Positions 31,621 through 43,646 are shown, counted from the first letter of the stretch. The stretch: DNA of 64,000 nucleotides from Trifolium pratense (GCF_020283565.1 NC_060062.1:55760439-55824438); one strand, 5' to 3'. Notes: generated by a model from the sequence alone, not told the origin. Program-made: numbers and translations.

Positions 31621-32479
31621 TTAATGTTATTTTTTCTCTTATATTCTTTAATTATTTATTACTTTTCTTTTTTTCCGATTCTTTAATTTATCTTTCTCAT
31701 ACCGTTAATGAAGAATAATTTTGTAAAATTATTTACGGTTTCTCTTTTTCACACAAAATTGTATTTTTTTAAATTTCTCGTGCAATTTAGGAGTACAATT
31801 TTGTTTTCTTTAAAAAAAAGCGACTTTGCAAGTTAATTGTCAAGGTTTGCCAATATATATTGCGAAGATCAATCATTAAATTTTACGGTATATCATAATT
31901 TTGACAGGGTTTGGACACTATCCTCCAAAAATTAGTCAAATAAAATTGATCAATTTAATTAAAGATTTAGACCAAATAGATTCACTTTAATTGACTACTT
32001 TTTATTATATTCTGCGACGAGAGTATCTTTCTATGAAACCTCAACTCAACTCAACTGGACAATACCCAATGAAACCTAAAAATGCTTAATTTCACCCTAA
32101 ACCTACCATTTCTCAAGCGGACCCAAATATTTTGCTTAAATTGGTAGATCTAAACGTTGAAGAAGAAGCAATGGTTGATTCAACTCTAGCATTCATTACC
32201 ATTGCTGTCACTTTCATACTCTCCGATCACGATTCACAAAAGGTTAATAATAATACTTAATTTCTTCGGTTACTTTTCGATTTCTTCTTTTTCTTTACCT
32301 AACTCCATTTTCTTCTTTCTTCATCAAATGCAGATCGATCAATTCAACGCTTTCAATGCTCTAAGGTTAGCTATTCTCAATGCGCTACCTTCATATCTTT
32401 TAAAAAATTTATTATTTTTCCTGCGATATTGTTTGATTTATTTGAAATTAGTTTCTTGATAGAGTACACAGTGAAATGA

Positions 32480-32669
32480 GGCAGTGATGTTATTTTCAAC
32501 TTTTAGATCGGACATGTGATTGAAGAGTCTTAATATTGGCAAGGTGTTTCAGTATTTGTTTGAAAAAAAATCCAATTTTGTGGTTTATTCTACAGATACT
32601 GATAATGCAGCCATGTTGAGACTTTTTTTTTTATGCCTATTGTTTGAGAAAAAAAGGTGAATCTGAGCC
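32480..32669 (+). ncRNA. Candidate snoRNA-like module a1
   Basis: GAGGC-AGTGATGTT at the left and GAATCTGA-GCCTTC at the right allow a terminal GGC/GCC stem with a D box CTGA. The C box is imperfect (GTGATGT). The internal GATACTGATAATGCAGCC is shared by all a modules. Confidence 0.35.
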
Positions 32670-32727
32670 TTCCTTTGAAACCCTGTAATGATGGTTTTTA
32701 ACTCATTGGTCGTTAGTTTAAGTATGA

Positions 32728-32793
32728 GGCTCCACATTCAGAGTGATAAGGTTGTTTTGAGAGTTGTTGCTTCTCTCTGTTGTTGTGGTAGCC
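32728..32793 (+). ncRNA. Conserved hairpin b1
   Basis: GGCTCCAC ... GTGGTAGCC pairs at the base and CAGAG ... CTCTG above it, separated by an internal loop. The layout resembles one arm of an H/ACA RNA, but no convincing ACA box or second hairpin was found. Confidence 0.35.
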
Positions 32794-32957
32794 GATGACT
32801 GTCTCAGTGAAATTTGGAAACAGCTCTCAATACATATATACTTCCTCCGTTCCTTCAAAATATTCTCTTCTTGTTCTTCTTCTTCTTTCTTTTTTTGACA
32901 ACAGGGAAAAATATGTTTGTTTGTTCTTCTTTTTCCTCTTCTTCTTGTTCTTATCAA

Positions 32958-33109
32958 GGCAGTGATGATGTTTTCAGAAATTGAATCAGATGTTGGTGAA
33001 GATATGTTTCCTGGCGAGGCGCTTCTATGTCTGTGTGAAAATACATGTTGACGACGCAGCCATTGGGAACATCTTCGCTCTTCTATCTGAAAAAAGGCGA
33101 ATCTGAGCC
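32958..33109 (+). ncRNA. Candidate box C/D snoRNA-like module c1 (152 nt)
   Basis: AAGGC-A-GTGATGA (box C fits RUGAUGA) and AATCTGA-GCCTT (box D CUGA) can close as an AAGGC/GCCTT terminal stem. The internal GACGCAGCC and ATCTGAAAAAAGGCGAATCTGA words are conserved in all c modules. Confidence 0.42.
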
Positions 33110-33421
33110 TTCTTTTGTCCCCCCCTTTTTAAGTTTGGTTTAATTTTTGTTTGTTTCCCACCAAGTTGATTTTAGTGATGGAAGCATTACAAACCTACTT
33201 TTTTAATGCAAACCATAAAATTGTTTATTATTGCTTCAAAAAAAATTGTTTATTCTTACCAGTGATGAAAAAAAATGTTTGTATTAATAACAATCTTTCG
33301 TTCCTGTCCAATTAAGTACTCCTGCCACCCCCTTTTTCACCTAAACCACTGCCGCCTCAAAATCCGATCATCAAAAACCACCTTTTCAACCAATCATCAT
33401 CATCGTCGTCATCATCATCCA

Positions 33422-36400
33422 ATGGTGTCTCTTCTGGTTGCAACAACATCCGACCCAGCTTCAATCAACCCAGCCAATGCTCTTTTATCCATGCCAGGCT
33501 GGCAGCCTGGACCCCATTTCCAGGTTCAAACCAAAAACCCCCTTTTTTCATTCATTTTTCTCAATTTATTTATTAAATATTTATTTTGTTTTGAATTTAG
33601 GATGATATGAAGAGTTTTGTGAATGAAGGGTTGAGAGTGTTGCTTCATGGAAAGAGTATAGTGGTTGAAGATTATTTGGATACAAGATGGGAAGAGGTTA
33701 CTGGAGAAGTTGTTGATGAAGTTATCTTCTTGAGTAAACATACTGCTGCTTCTAATAAACCTGCTCTCACTGTTCACCCTATTGGTAATTTCTTCTCATT
33801 CAATATGTTTTAGTCCATGTTTGGTTCTGAAAATTGATTTTGTAAGTTGAATGTGAAATGATTTATCTTTGGATACATTTATGTAAAAGTGAGTTGAACA
33901 ATAAATTTGAGTGTAACGATTGCGTTTGGAGTTAAATGCTACTAGTCTTAGCCTATGTTTGGTATTACTGTGGATACACGAGAATCAGGGTGATCAACCG
34001 TGATTGTGCAGAAGCTACACTCCGTATCTTTTGGAAAATTACGGTGGGGCCGCCGTGATTTTGGCAATCCTACCGTGATACCAAACATACACTTAGTTTT
34101 ATGTTAGAATTAATTCTCAAGACAAAATCAATTTCAATTGGCATTAACCAAACATGTCAAATCAATTTTATGTGTCTAGAATAACTTTTCAATCTCCTCC
34201 CTACCGTAAACACAAACACACACTTAGTTTATGTACACACTTTTTTGTTTCTACAAATTATAAAACTGCATGCTTTTAGTCCCTAAAGACTGACTAAAAG
34301 CATACATATTTTAATTTTATTTTTGGGGACTAAAATGTGGGTAGAATGAATACAAAAATTTATAATTTTATAGGTGCTAAAAACATATTTATAGCCTGTT
34401 TGGTTTGGCGGTGGGTGGACAATTTCCACGTCCCAATGACATATTACCGTGATTATATAGAAGCTGGGAATTGCAGCTTCGGCCAAACGTGCGGCTATAC
34501 CGTGAAAACAAACATATGCTTAATCATTTTAAAAATTTGCTGGGTCTGCTCTTTTGAATTGAAAAGAGTATGTTTGGTAATGATTTGTTGGGTGAAGAGT
34601 TTCTTTTCTTTGGTAACTTGGTAATCGGCCCAAGGACGACCAATCCCATCCCACCGTCCACTAGTGGAGGATTCGAACTTGAGACCTATGGAGGAGCACA
34701 CTCCGAGGTCTCAAGTCTACACCATTAGTTACGTAATGATTTGTTGGGTGAGTTGTGTGTGCGAAGAGTTTTAAATCGCAGTTAAATGAAGCGGGTGAGA
34801 CCTTAGTTAGGGTACCAGAACTCTTGATGTCACAACCCAAATTGTGGTCAAAGATAGTTTCTTAAAACCTTGTATGTTTGAACTTTTCAGGAGTTCCGCA
34901 TTTGCGGGAAGGTGATGTTCCACCTCAAGGTGGGAAACCTGGATGGGCAGCACTTCCTAATCCTAGGATTGGTCCTTGGATTCGACTTCTGAAAAAAATT
35001 GCCGAGGCTCATAATCTAGTCCCTGAATTTGAGGTGTATTTCTTTTCTTATATTTTAAATCTCAATTGCAATTTAAGCTGGTTTTCGTTTCTTTTTTTTT
35101 GATTGTTACTAGTGTGATGGTTGTCTTTCCTTCTTGCTTTTTCAATATTTCTTCAAAACATGGATTGATTCCCATTGGAGGAAGATAGTGCCCTAATGTT
35201 TTATTCTATATTGAATAAGTGTTTTGAATTTTGAAAAGCACTTGTTGCAAAAAATTTACGTGTTTCCTCAATTTAGATTACTCTGGAGGCCACTCATCAT
35301 GGACCGTTGACAAATAAACCAACCATGTTTTTGGAGATTGGTGAGTGCTTTTCCTTCTTCCTAGATGTATTTTAGATTGATAGGTCCTGTATTTTAAGCG
35401 TATTGTGTACTATATTGTCTTCAAATAGATATTATGAAAATGGCTTAAAGTCTCTGTATACTTCATTATTTAGTTTTTCAGATTAATTTAGTCTTTGTTT
35501 TGTTGATCAAACTCCTTTTCAATTCACTCCTTTCTGCTTTCAATTCACTCCTTTCTGCTTTCATCCATGTACATATTTATTGAGTTTTTCTTGTAGATAT
35601 TATTTCCTCTTTCACATAGATAAGCCACATTATTTTGAGTTAATCTGTGGCTGCTAAGTTGTATTCTTCAGTTACAAAAGAAGCATTTAACAGTTAACTA
35701 CAAGTTGAGCTCAGTATAACAACTGTATTTCTGTTCTGGTATAGGTAGCACTGAAGACTATTGGAAGAGACAAGATGCTGCACAAGTTATGGCTCAGGTC
35801 GAGTGAATTTTTATACTTTTGCATAACCTTTGCATCAATATGTAGTATTTCCCTGTATGGATACATTCTTTTACAAATGCTAAATGCTTTGCATGGGAAC
35901 CGGCTAGTAACATACTATAATTTATTTTGTTTACTGAAATGATATTTTTTGGAGTCTTACAGTTAGTTTGGGAAGGACTTGGACTTGGGGGAGGCACTGA
36001 TGTGGGAAACTGGAGCAGGTAAAATGATTATGCTAAGAAAATTTAGCGATGTTAGTTAGCATATACTCGTTTGGTGTTTGGTATTTATATAGAGGCTTTC
36101 ACATCTTTCACATGTCTCGACGAATAGCATTCCACTCCATCTGTTTCAAATTTTAAGAGATACAATGTATTTACCATCTGGTCCCTTGATTTTAAAATTT
36201 GGCCTTGATGGACTATATTTTCCCTTCCACTCACTTTTATATCATTTTCATGTTGCGATTGCATAATTATGGACTAGTTGGAGAAAATAGGGCTGTTTGG
36301 ATTGACTTATTTGAGCTTATCTACCGACGAAAACACTTTTGAGATCGCTAATGAGAGCTTATGGAAACAGCCTATGACATGTACATAAGCTGTTTTCAGT

Positions 36401-37629
36401 TTATTTCCATAAGTTCTCCATGATAGCTTATGAAAACAGTTTATTGTTTGTATAAAAACAGTTTGATTTTATGTTAGCTTTTGCTAAATAAATAGGTTAT
36501 ACATAAGCACTTATATGTTAAACGCTTAATTAAGCTGTTTATTCAAACATGACAAATATCTAGGTTTGTTTCGTTTATGTATTAGAGTTTCTTTCGACAT
36601 TTGGTGAAAGTTCCTAACCTGATTCTTTTTCTGACACTATCACAGGGAGAATAATAAGAAAAAAGTCCTTCTTGGGATAGGTGGTGGACATTATGTGCCT
36701 CGTCATATGGATGTAGTATTGTAAGTAGTCAATTTCAGTGGATTAATAATTGAATTTTCTGATTATGCAATTAGAGGTTAGAAATGTTTTCAAGTCTCAA
36801 CCTCATAACTTCTGAGTTATTTTGAAAACCCCTTTTACTTTACTCAACTATTCATTCTCAACAAGGTACATGAATGTGTTCGATTTCTAATATTTCAATT
36901 ATTTGAGCTTACCCGCAATATCCATTTACTTGATGTGTGCTTGAATTCCATTATCAACCCTAATGATAGTATAATAATGAAAGGGTATAAATTGCATACT
37001 CATTTCATTATGCATCTCGATTCTTGGTGAATAATCTTCTACTACACTTCCAGAAAGTGATATTGCGCTAAATTTTAATGATCGTCAAATTGATTTTTAA
37101 ACCTTGTTATCTATGAAAATATTTTCTTTGCTTTTGCAATCTAGGAAAGATGATGTTTGGGTTGGTCACCTACTTTCTGGATATTCCGTGCCAATGGAAG
37201 ATCCAAAAGGAGAAACAAATGCGGAGATTGGAGGAACTTGGAAACAGTCTATAAAAGCCGCATATGAGGCCACTAAATCTGCTTTTCCTGGTGGTGAAAT
37301 TATTGCACATCTTGACCAAAAGTAAGCATAATGTGCATTATCCATCGGAAATCAGTTGTTTGTATGAGTGCAATTGCAAAGCATTAATTAAATGCTATTT
37401 CATCGTTGATTTCTAAACAATTCATAAAAAATCATCTGCAAGGCATGAAACAAGTTTGATTTTTTTTTGTCGGACGTACGATTTGAAACAGATAATGATG
37501 CTTTTAATTTTCGCTCGCGTTTATTCTAAAATTTATTGCAGGAGTTTCAAGAGCTGGCAGAAGAATGCCATCACAGGATTCCTCGCGGCGCAGAATATTA
37601 AAATTGGAAAAGCAAATAACTTCTATTGA
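33422..37629 (+). CDS. GEK1: GEK1 / DTD2 D-aminoacyl-tRNA deacylase, copy B, nine exons, 313 aa
   Basis: Exons 33422-33523, 33601-33784, 34891-35033, 35277-35340, 35745-35797, 35963-36018, 36646-36720, 37145-37321 and 37542-37629 have exactly the same lengths as in copy A, with all splice sites intact. By eye the coding difference is a handful of bases, of which one changes protein: Pro88 (CCT) here against His88 in copy A. The other differences seen (in PNP, EFE, GNW and HYV codons) are silent. Its upstream DNA is the tail of snoRNA-like unit 1, not the native GEK1 promoter. An in-frame ATG at 33275 gives a 49-residue extension whose first residues (MFVLITIF) differ from copy A's because of the 80-bp deletion. 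Both copies look functional; whether B is transcribed is unknown. Confidence 0.95.
33951..34092. mobile_element. Tourist-like MITE in GEK1-B intron 2
   Basis: Homologue of 26873-27014 with the same TTA borders and near-identical sequence. Confidence 0.75.
36290..36550. mobile_element. AAGCTGTTTTCATAAGCT-family MITE in GEK1-B intron 6
   Basis: Homologue of 29186-29446, identical over the stretches compared by eye. Confidence 0.65.
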
Positions 37630-38685
37630 GTATTGATAAGAGGATGTTATTGTGAACACAGAGAGTCATGATTGCAGACAAAGTCAGGCTGAACCTTCTT
37701 GTAGACCAGACTAGCAATAAAAGTGATTTTGATATGAAGTAACTTCAAGATTATTTTTTAGAGATTTTTAAGAAAAGTCAGTTTGTGTTGGTTTAAATTT
37801 AGAAAAAGTGATTTTGTATTTCTCTTGATTAGAAATAATTTTCAGGCGCCGTAGAAGGTTAGCGTGTAAGTTAAGTTCCTATGTATTTATTTGGAGAATT
37901 GTGCTCTAGATTGATAAGAAATGTATGAAAGATTAACATTTAACATGAATTTATTTACCTTGGTAATATTTGAGTCAAAGATATACAATAAAATATAGTT
38001 ACTTCCTTGGCCATAAATCTGCTACTGAGTACTGAGTTCATTATATTACAATTAGTTTGAAAAGATGAACCATCCTATTTGTGGAGCAATCCAATCTTAC
38101 TTGTTTCATTTTTATTTTTTATCCAGAAAGCTAGCCGAGAGTGTTTTCGGCTGTCGAGATGCAGTTGTTTATTGTTTAATTTGTTCTAGTTGCTTCTGGT
38201 TCAGGGGGAATTGTTTTTGTTTTTCTGTTATTGTGTGTATTTGTGAATTAGGTGAAGCTTGTTTACGATTCTTCAAGGCATTATTCAATATTTTGGGTCA
38301 AGGATAGCCAGTTCAATTCTCTCATTTTAAGACTTTGGTGGTTTGCAAGTGGCAGAGAATATTGGAAGTTTCTTTTGGCGCCCCATGAGTTTCTCAAACA
38401 CCATCCTCTATGTGTTTTTTAAATCCTAATCTAAGCCTTATGCATAAGTTATTCACATATTGATTTAGATCTTTAGGTTTTTCCATATTAGTTGTTATGG
38501 ATGTATTTCAAATTATTTCAACTTAAGTTATGGATTCAAACTTAATGATTTCACTATCATGTTTTTATGTATGTCATCATAAACTTTGTTGTTGGTTTTA
38601 GGTCTACTGCAATTGTTTAAAATTAGTTATGCAAATCTCAAATTATAACGGTAACAAATCTAATATGTTTGTAGCGTTACGATAA
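37630..38685. other. GEK1-B 3' region and spacer
   Basis: Duplicate of 30527-31588 with scattered substitutions and a short deletion near 37778. No gene recognised. Confidence 0.4.
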
Positions 38686-38717
38686 GACTCGTGCGGACGC
38701 ACGGGTCTTTTACTAGT
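38686..38717 (+). mobile_element. Helitron-type 3' terminus (copy B)
   Basis: Same hairpin and TTTTACTAG-T ending as at 31589-31620. Confidence 0.65.
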
Positions 38718-39507
38718 TTAATGTTATTTTTTCTCTTATATTCTTTAATTATTTATTACTTTTCTTTTTTTCCGATTCTTTAATTTATCTTTTTCATACC
38801 GTTAATGAAGAATAATTTTGTAAAATTATTCACGGTTTCTCTTTTTCACACAAAATTGTATTTTTTTAAATTTCTCGTGCAATTTAGGAGTACAATTTTG
38901 TTTTCTTTACAAAAAAGCGGCTTTGCAAGTTAATTGTCAAGGTTTGCCAATATATATTGCGAAGATCAATCATTAAATTTTACGGTATACCATAATTTTG
39001 ACAGGGTTTGGACACTATCCTCCAAAAATTAGTCAAATAAAATTGATCAATTTAATTAAAGATTTAGACCAAATACATTCACTTTGATTAATTACTTTTT
39101 ATTATATTTTGAGACAAGAGTATCTTTCTATGAAACCTCAACTCAACTCAACTGGACAATACCCAATGAAACCTAAAAATGCTTAATTTCACCCTAAACC
39201 TACCATTTCTCAAGCATTCATTACCATTGCTTTCACTTTCATACTCTCCGATCACGATTTACAAAAGGTTAATAGTAATAATACTTAATTTCTTCGGTTA
39301 CTTTTCGATTTCTTCTTTTTCTTTACCTAACTCCATTTTCTTCTTTCTTCATCAAATGCAGATCGATCAATTCAACGCTTTCAATGCTCTAAGGTTAGCT
39401 ATTCTCAATGCGCTACCTTCATATCTTTTAAAAATTTTATTATTTTTCCTGCGATATTGTTTGATTTATTTGAAATTAGTTTCTTGATAGAGTACACAGT
39501 GAAATGA

Positions 39508-39694
39508 GGCAGTGATGTTATTTTCAACTTTTAGATCGGACATGTGATTGAAGAGTCTTAATATTGGCAAGGTGTTTCAGTATTTGTTTGAAAAAAAAAT
39601 CCAATTTTGTGGTTTATTCTACAGATACTGATAATGCAGCCATGTTGAGACTTTTTTTATGCCTATTGTTTGAGAAAAAAGGTGAATCTGAGCC
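39508..39694 (+). ncRNA. Candidate snoRNA-like module a2
   Basis: Same ends and internal words as a1; differs mainly in poly-A/poly-T lengths. Confidence 0.35.
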
Positions 39695-39752
39695 TTCCTT
39701 TGAAACCCTGTAATGATGGTTTTTAACTCATTGGTCGTTAGTTTAAGTATGA

Positions 39753-39818
39753 GGCTCCACATTCAGAGTGATAAGGTTGTTTTGAGAGTTGTTGCCTCTC
39801 TCTGTTGTTGTGGTAGCC
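39753..39818 (+). ncRNA. Conserved hairpin b2
   Basis: Nearly identical to b1, with GGCTCCAC / GTGGTAGCC and CAGAG / CTCTG stems. Confidence 0.35.
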
Positions 39819-39996
39819 GATGACTGTCTCGGTGAAATTTGGAAACAGCTCTCAATACATATATACTTCCTCCGTTCCTTCAAAATATACTCTTCTTCTT
39901 CTTCTTCTTCTTCTTCTTCTTCTTCTTTCTTTTTTGACAACAGGGAAAAATATGTTTGTTTGTTCTTCTTTTTCCTCTTCTTCTTGTTCTTAACAA

Positions 39997-40148
39997 GGCA
40001 GTGATGATGTTTTCAGAAATTGAATCAGATGTTGGTGAAGATATGTTTCCTGGCGAGGCGCTTCTATGTCTGTGTGAAAATACATGTTGACGACGCAGCC
40101 ATTGGGAACATCTTCGCTCTTCTATCTGAAAAAAGGCGAATCTGAGCC
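39997..40148 (+). ncRNA. Candidate box C/D snoRNA-like module c2
   Basis: Identical by eye to c1: GTGATGA box C, CTGA box D, AAGGC/GCCTT terminal stem. Confidence 0.42.
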
Positions 40149-40299
40149 TTCTTTTGTCCCCCCCTTTTTAAGTTTGGTTTAATTTTTGTTTGTTTCCCAC
40201 CAAGTTGATTTTAGTGATGGAAGCATTACAAACCTACTTTTTTAATGCAAACCATAAAATTGTTTATTATTGCTTCAAAAAAAATTGTTTATTCTTACC

Positions 40300-41059
40300 T
40301 GTTATTTTAGGGTGTGAATGAATAAAAATTGACATTCTTTGTTCACTCAACAGTCACTCCCATGTTTTCTACTATGGTTATATTTTATTGACGGTGGTTA
40401 TGTTATTTAAAAAAAAGACAATGACTATGAAATTTTGCTTATAGAGGCAGTGCTTTTCTTTAGTTTCCTTGCTTGTGTTTTTGTTGTTTAATGATCGTTT
40501 TTGCATAATACACAAATTCAGAATGAATTGCTGATATTGTGTCTTTATTTTGATTTTCCTTGTCTGTTTGACACAAATTTTCCATCCTTGAGTTTCTAAG
40601 CAAGTAATAATTAAAAATGTCCTCTAAACATGCTACAGATTCTACATGGTTTGTAGCAAAAAAGATATTGGCTCATTGAATATTTTGTACATGACGTGCC
40701 TGCCTATTCAATATTGATATATTTTATATGGATTGTTTCGTTGAATCTTTGGGATATGTGGTTCAAATATTTGAGGAAATGCCTCCCATTTGAAGTTGAA
40801 GGTGGGGCTAGATCATTAGATTAAGAGTCCAATTGAATCTTAAAAAAAAGAAAAGGAGACTAAAAAGTTGGTGAAGGGAAAAATTAGAAGCACAATCTTA
40901 TCTTGCATTTTTTTTTATATAATTAGATTAGAAATCAAATTCAATGTTCCAAATTTTACAACATTCATTCACACACTCTGCCATCAGCCACTTATCATAT
41001 ACCCGCCTTAATTATACATTGCCGTGACACGTAAACAAACATATAGTCGATTTTCAATG
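40300..41059. other. Spacer between array units 2 and 3
   Basis: Non-coding. Parts such as TCACTCAACAGTCACTCCCAT recur in altered form at 45740 (TGCTCAGTCAACAATCATACC), so the ancestral unit extends into this spacer. Confidence 0.45.
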
Positions 41060-41494
41060 AAATCCAAAGAAACACTCTAACCCTTACTATACTCACTTAA
41101 GTCACACTGACACTATTAAAATGCTCCATTTCACTGTAGACCTAGCATTTCACCATTGCAAGCAAGTGTTAATACTAGGAGAGGGAAACATTGAAGAAGC
41201 TGTGGATGATTAGACTCGAGCATGCATTACTGTCACTTTCATAGAGAGTTTGGTTCAATTTGAAATCACAAGTGGTTAGTACTTTTTATCTTCTTTTACT
41301 TTTCATTATGTTCTTTTTGTTTAGATAAATGCATTTTTTCTTTGTTCATGAAATGCAGATGAACTGGACCATTTCAATGATAAATGGTTTCAGAAGAACC
41401 ATGCTAAGGTATATTCAATGCGCTTCATGTGTTTTATATTAGGTTAAAAGTTAAACCTCTCTGTGATTTACACATTTCTTCTGTGATGTTATGA

Positions 41495-41682
41495 GGCAGT
41501 GATGTTGTTTTCGGCTTTTAGATCGGACAAGAGGTTAAAGAGTCTTAGTATTGGGCATTGGCTAGGTGTTTCAGTAACTGTTTGAAAATACCATTTTTAT
41601 GGTTTATTCAGATACTGATAATGCAGCCATGTTTAAGCTTTTATCTTTTGCCTATTGTTTGAGAAAAAGGCGAATCTGAGCC
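41495..41682 (+). ncRNA. Candidate snoRNA-like module a3
   Basis: GAGGCAGTGATGTTGTTTTC start, CAGATACTGATAATGCAGCC internal word, GGCGAATCTGAGCC end. Confidence 0.35.
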
Positions 41683-41739
41683 TTCCTTTGAAACCCAGTA
41701 ATTGGGGTTTTAACTCATTAGTCTTTAGTTTAAGTATGA

Positions 41740-41805
41740 GGCTCCACTTTCAGAGAGATAAGGTTGTTTTGAGAGTTGTTGCCTCTCTGTGTTGTCGTGG
41801 TAGCC
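41740..41805 (+). ncRNA. Conserved hairpin b3
   Basis: GGCTCCAC / CGTGGTAGCC base stem and TCAGAG / CTCTG(TG) upper stem. Confidence 0.35.
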
Positions 41806-41975
41806 GATGATACGTCTCAGTGAAATTTGTAAACAGCTCTCAACACATACATACTATTACTCCCTCTGTTCCTCAATATTAACCCTTTCTTTTTCTGCTT
41901 CTTCTTAGATAGCAAGGAATTGGTCTGTTTCTTGTTTATTTTCTTCTTCGTCTTTTTCTTCTTCTTAAATAACAA

Positions 41976-42146
41976 GGCAGTGATGATGTTTTCAATAATT
42001 GAATCAGACATTGGGTGAAGAGATGTTTCATGGCGAGGTGATTATGTGTCTGTGAAATTACACTCTTACTTTTCTCAGATGCTGTTGTTGACGCAGCCAT
42101 TGGGAAACTCTTTGCACTTCTGTCTGAAAAAAGGCGAATCTGAGCC
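41976..42146 (+). ncRNA. Candidate box C/D snoRNA-like module c3 (171 nt)
   Basis: AAGGCAGTGATGATG start, TTGACGCAGCC internal word, AAAAGGCGAATCTGAGCCTT end. A C/T-rich tract ending TTCTTCTTAAATAACAAG lies just before it, as in the other c modules. Confidence 0.42.
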
Positions 42147-43466
42147 TTCTTTTGTTCAACCCTATTTCAAATTGTGTTTGGGGATCCCTATGTGATGGAA
42201 GCATTAGAGTAGTAAGAAGCTTTTCTAACAAAACTAATTTTTTAATGCAAACCATAAAATTGTTTATCCTTACGAGTGATTATTTGATCCTCAGTCATGA
42301 AAGCGGCCAAGAAAATGTTACGATTTACCACGCAAAAGACAACGGTTATATTACTGTATGGACATAACTTTTTCTAGCTGCTATTATGGTTGCAGCTGGG
42401 AAGAGATCATTGAAATAACAATGGCTTTCAACTTAGTGAAGCATATTGTTCTATGCCTGTCCTACCCTTCTATTTGCAAAGCTCTGTATGTACACCATTA
42501 CTTATTCCTAATGCTGCACCCATGATAGTATCTGTGATTCACTAGACCCACATCATCATTTTCTGTGCAACATTTTTCTACACAGTACTTGTTAGTTGTA
42601 TTCATTTGAAGTCTCTTTGGAATCATGTTTTCATTTGAAGTGATAAAGTTTATTGATTCATTCATGAAATTTATTTAGATATGCTTGTCCATGGCTGAAG
42701 AGAAATACTGAGAAAGGAAACTATAACACAGCGAGCCTTGGTCATCAATCAATTTGCATTTATTTATATTTATCTGTTGAAATAGAGAACTAGAGGGTTT
42801 GGAACTCTTCTATCTCAAATAAGTTAGTAGTTTATTTCTCCCTTTTCATTTTGTGGTGTTTTGTTTGTCCAAGTGCATTTTTCCTTGATATAAATGCAGA
42901 TGGACTGGAGATTTTTTATGTTGAAATGGTTTAAGGAGAAGCATGCCACACCTTTTCTAATTACTTTTAAGGTAATGTGGTTTGTGTGTTTTATATATTA
43001 TATTGTGTTATCTCTGAATTCTCTATTGTAGCACTCGTTAAATCTCTTATGGGAGTGGGACTTGCACATTTCTTCATTGATAGGTTCTTATCGTACTGTA
43101 TGGCCGGTCAAAGAGGGTGGCAAGTGAGGCAGCCACGGGCCTTGGGCCTCATATTTTTTTTGACCTCAAATTTATACTATTAATTGAATTAATTAATAGT
43201 AAAATTTTATTAATATTAATTATTTTAGGTCACATGGCATAAATTTTACTCATTAATTTGACTACCAATTGATGAAACAAATAAAATAATCAATTTCATG
43301 AATGTATTTCATATTTATTTTTGCACTGTTTAATATTGAAAGGTCTAATTAAGATTAAAAGGCCTTTAATTTTGTTGTTGTTAGTTTTAAAGGGCCTCAT
43401 TTCAAATCTTGCTTTAGGCCTCTAAATTTGTTGGGCCGACCCTTATTTGCTTGGTAGTGGATACAA

Positions 43467-43646
43467 GGAAGCTATGATGTTGTTTTCAGCTTTTAGATCA
43501 GACAACAGGTTGAAGAGCTAGTACGGGCAAGGTGTTGCAGATTCTGTTATGAATTACCACTGTGGTTCATTCTACAGATACTGATAACGCAGCCAGGGTG
43601 AGACTCTTCTTATGCCTCTTGTTTGAGAAAAAGGTGAATCTGAGCC
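43467..43646 (+). ncRNA. Candidate snoRNA-like module a4
   Basis: The start is altered to GGAAGCTATGATGTTG; CAGATACTGATAACGCAGCC internal word and GGTGAATCTGAGCC end are kept. Confidence 0.35.

Larger units (their letters stand above)
26111..33260 (+). repeat. Tandem duplication, copy A (about 7.1 kb)
   Basis: From TGTTTGTATTAATAAC (26119) to ATTCTTACC (33260) the sequence reappears as 33268-40299 with only scattered substitutions and small indels. It contains GEK1-A, a Helitron-type 3' end (31589-31620) and the first snoRNA-like unit. Copy A keeps about 80 bp upstream of GEK1 (26136-26215) and about 70 bp near 32120-32190 that copy B lacks. Confidence 0.95.
32030..33260 (+). repeat. Array unit 1 (inside duplication copy A)
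   Basis: First of six homologous units. Contents in order: leader ACCCTAAACCTACCATTTCTC; a short open exon-like block from ATG 32170 (MVDSTLAFITIAVTFIL...SQK) with a GT donor after CACAAAAG; exon-like block 32334-32365 (AAATGCAG acceptor, CTAAG|GTTAG donor); module a (32480-32669), hairpin b (32728-32793) and module c (32958-33109). Function unknown; read as a non-coding host transcript with intronic structured RNAs, or as a decayed gene family. Confidence 0.6.
33268..40299 (+). repeat. Tandem duplication, copy B (about 7.0 kb)
   Basis: Direct repeat of 26111-33260. The junction is at about 33261-33272, where the unit-1 tail (ATTCTTACCAGTGATGAAA) meets TGTTTGTATTAATAAC. Differences from A include deletions of about 80 bp (before GEK1 exon 1) and about 70 bp (near 39212), a small duplication of TTCACTCCTTTCTGCTTTCA at 35520-35555, and a longer TTC repeat at 39892-39927. 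Confidence 0.95.
39120..40299 (+). repeat. Array unit 2 (inside duplication copy B)
   Basis: Near-identical to unit 1: exon-like block 39362-39393, module a 39508-39694, hairpin b 39753-39818, TTC microsatellite 39892-39927, module c 39997-40148. The ATG-containing leader block of unit 1 (32170) is deleted here, so its short open frame is lost. Confidence 0.6.
41060..42260 (+). repeat. Array unit 3
   Basis: Leader AAATGCTCCATTTCACTGTAG; exon-like block 41359-41408 (ATGCAG acceptor, GCTAAG|GTATA donor; one frame reads ELDHFNDKWFQKNHAK); module a 41495-41682; hairpin b 41740-41805; module c 41976-42146. More diverged from units 1 and 2 than those are from each other. Confidence 0.6.

Noticed and set aside
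32958..33109. Modules a/c as U3, U14 or RNase MRP RNA
   Set aside because: Hallmark sequences of those RNAs are absent; only the general box C/D layout fits.
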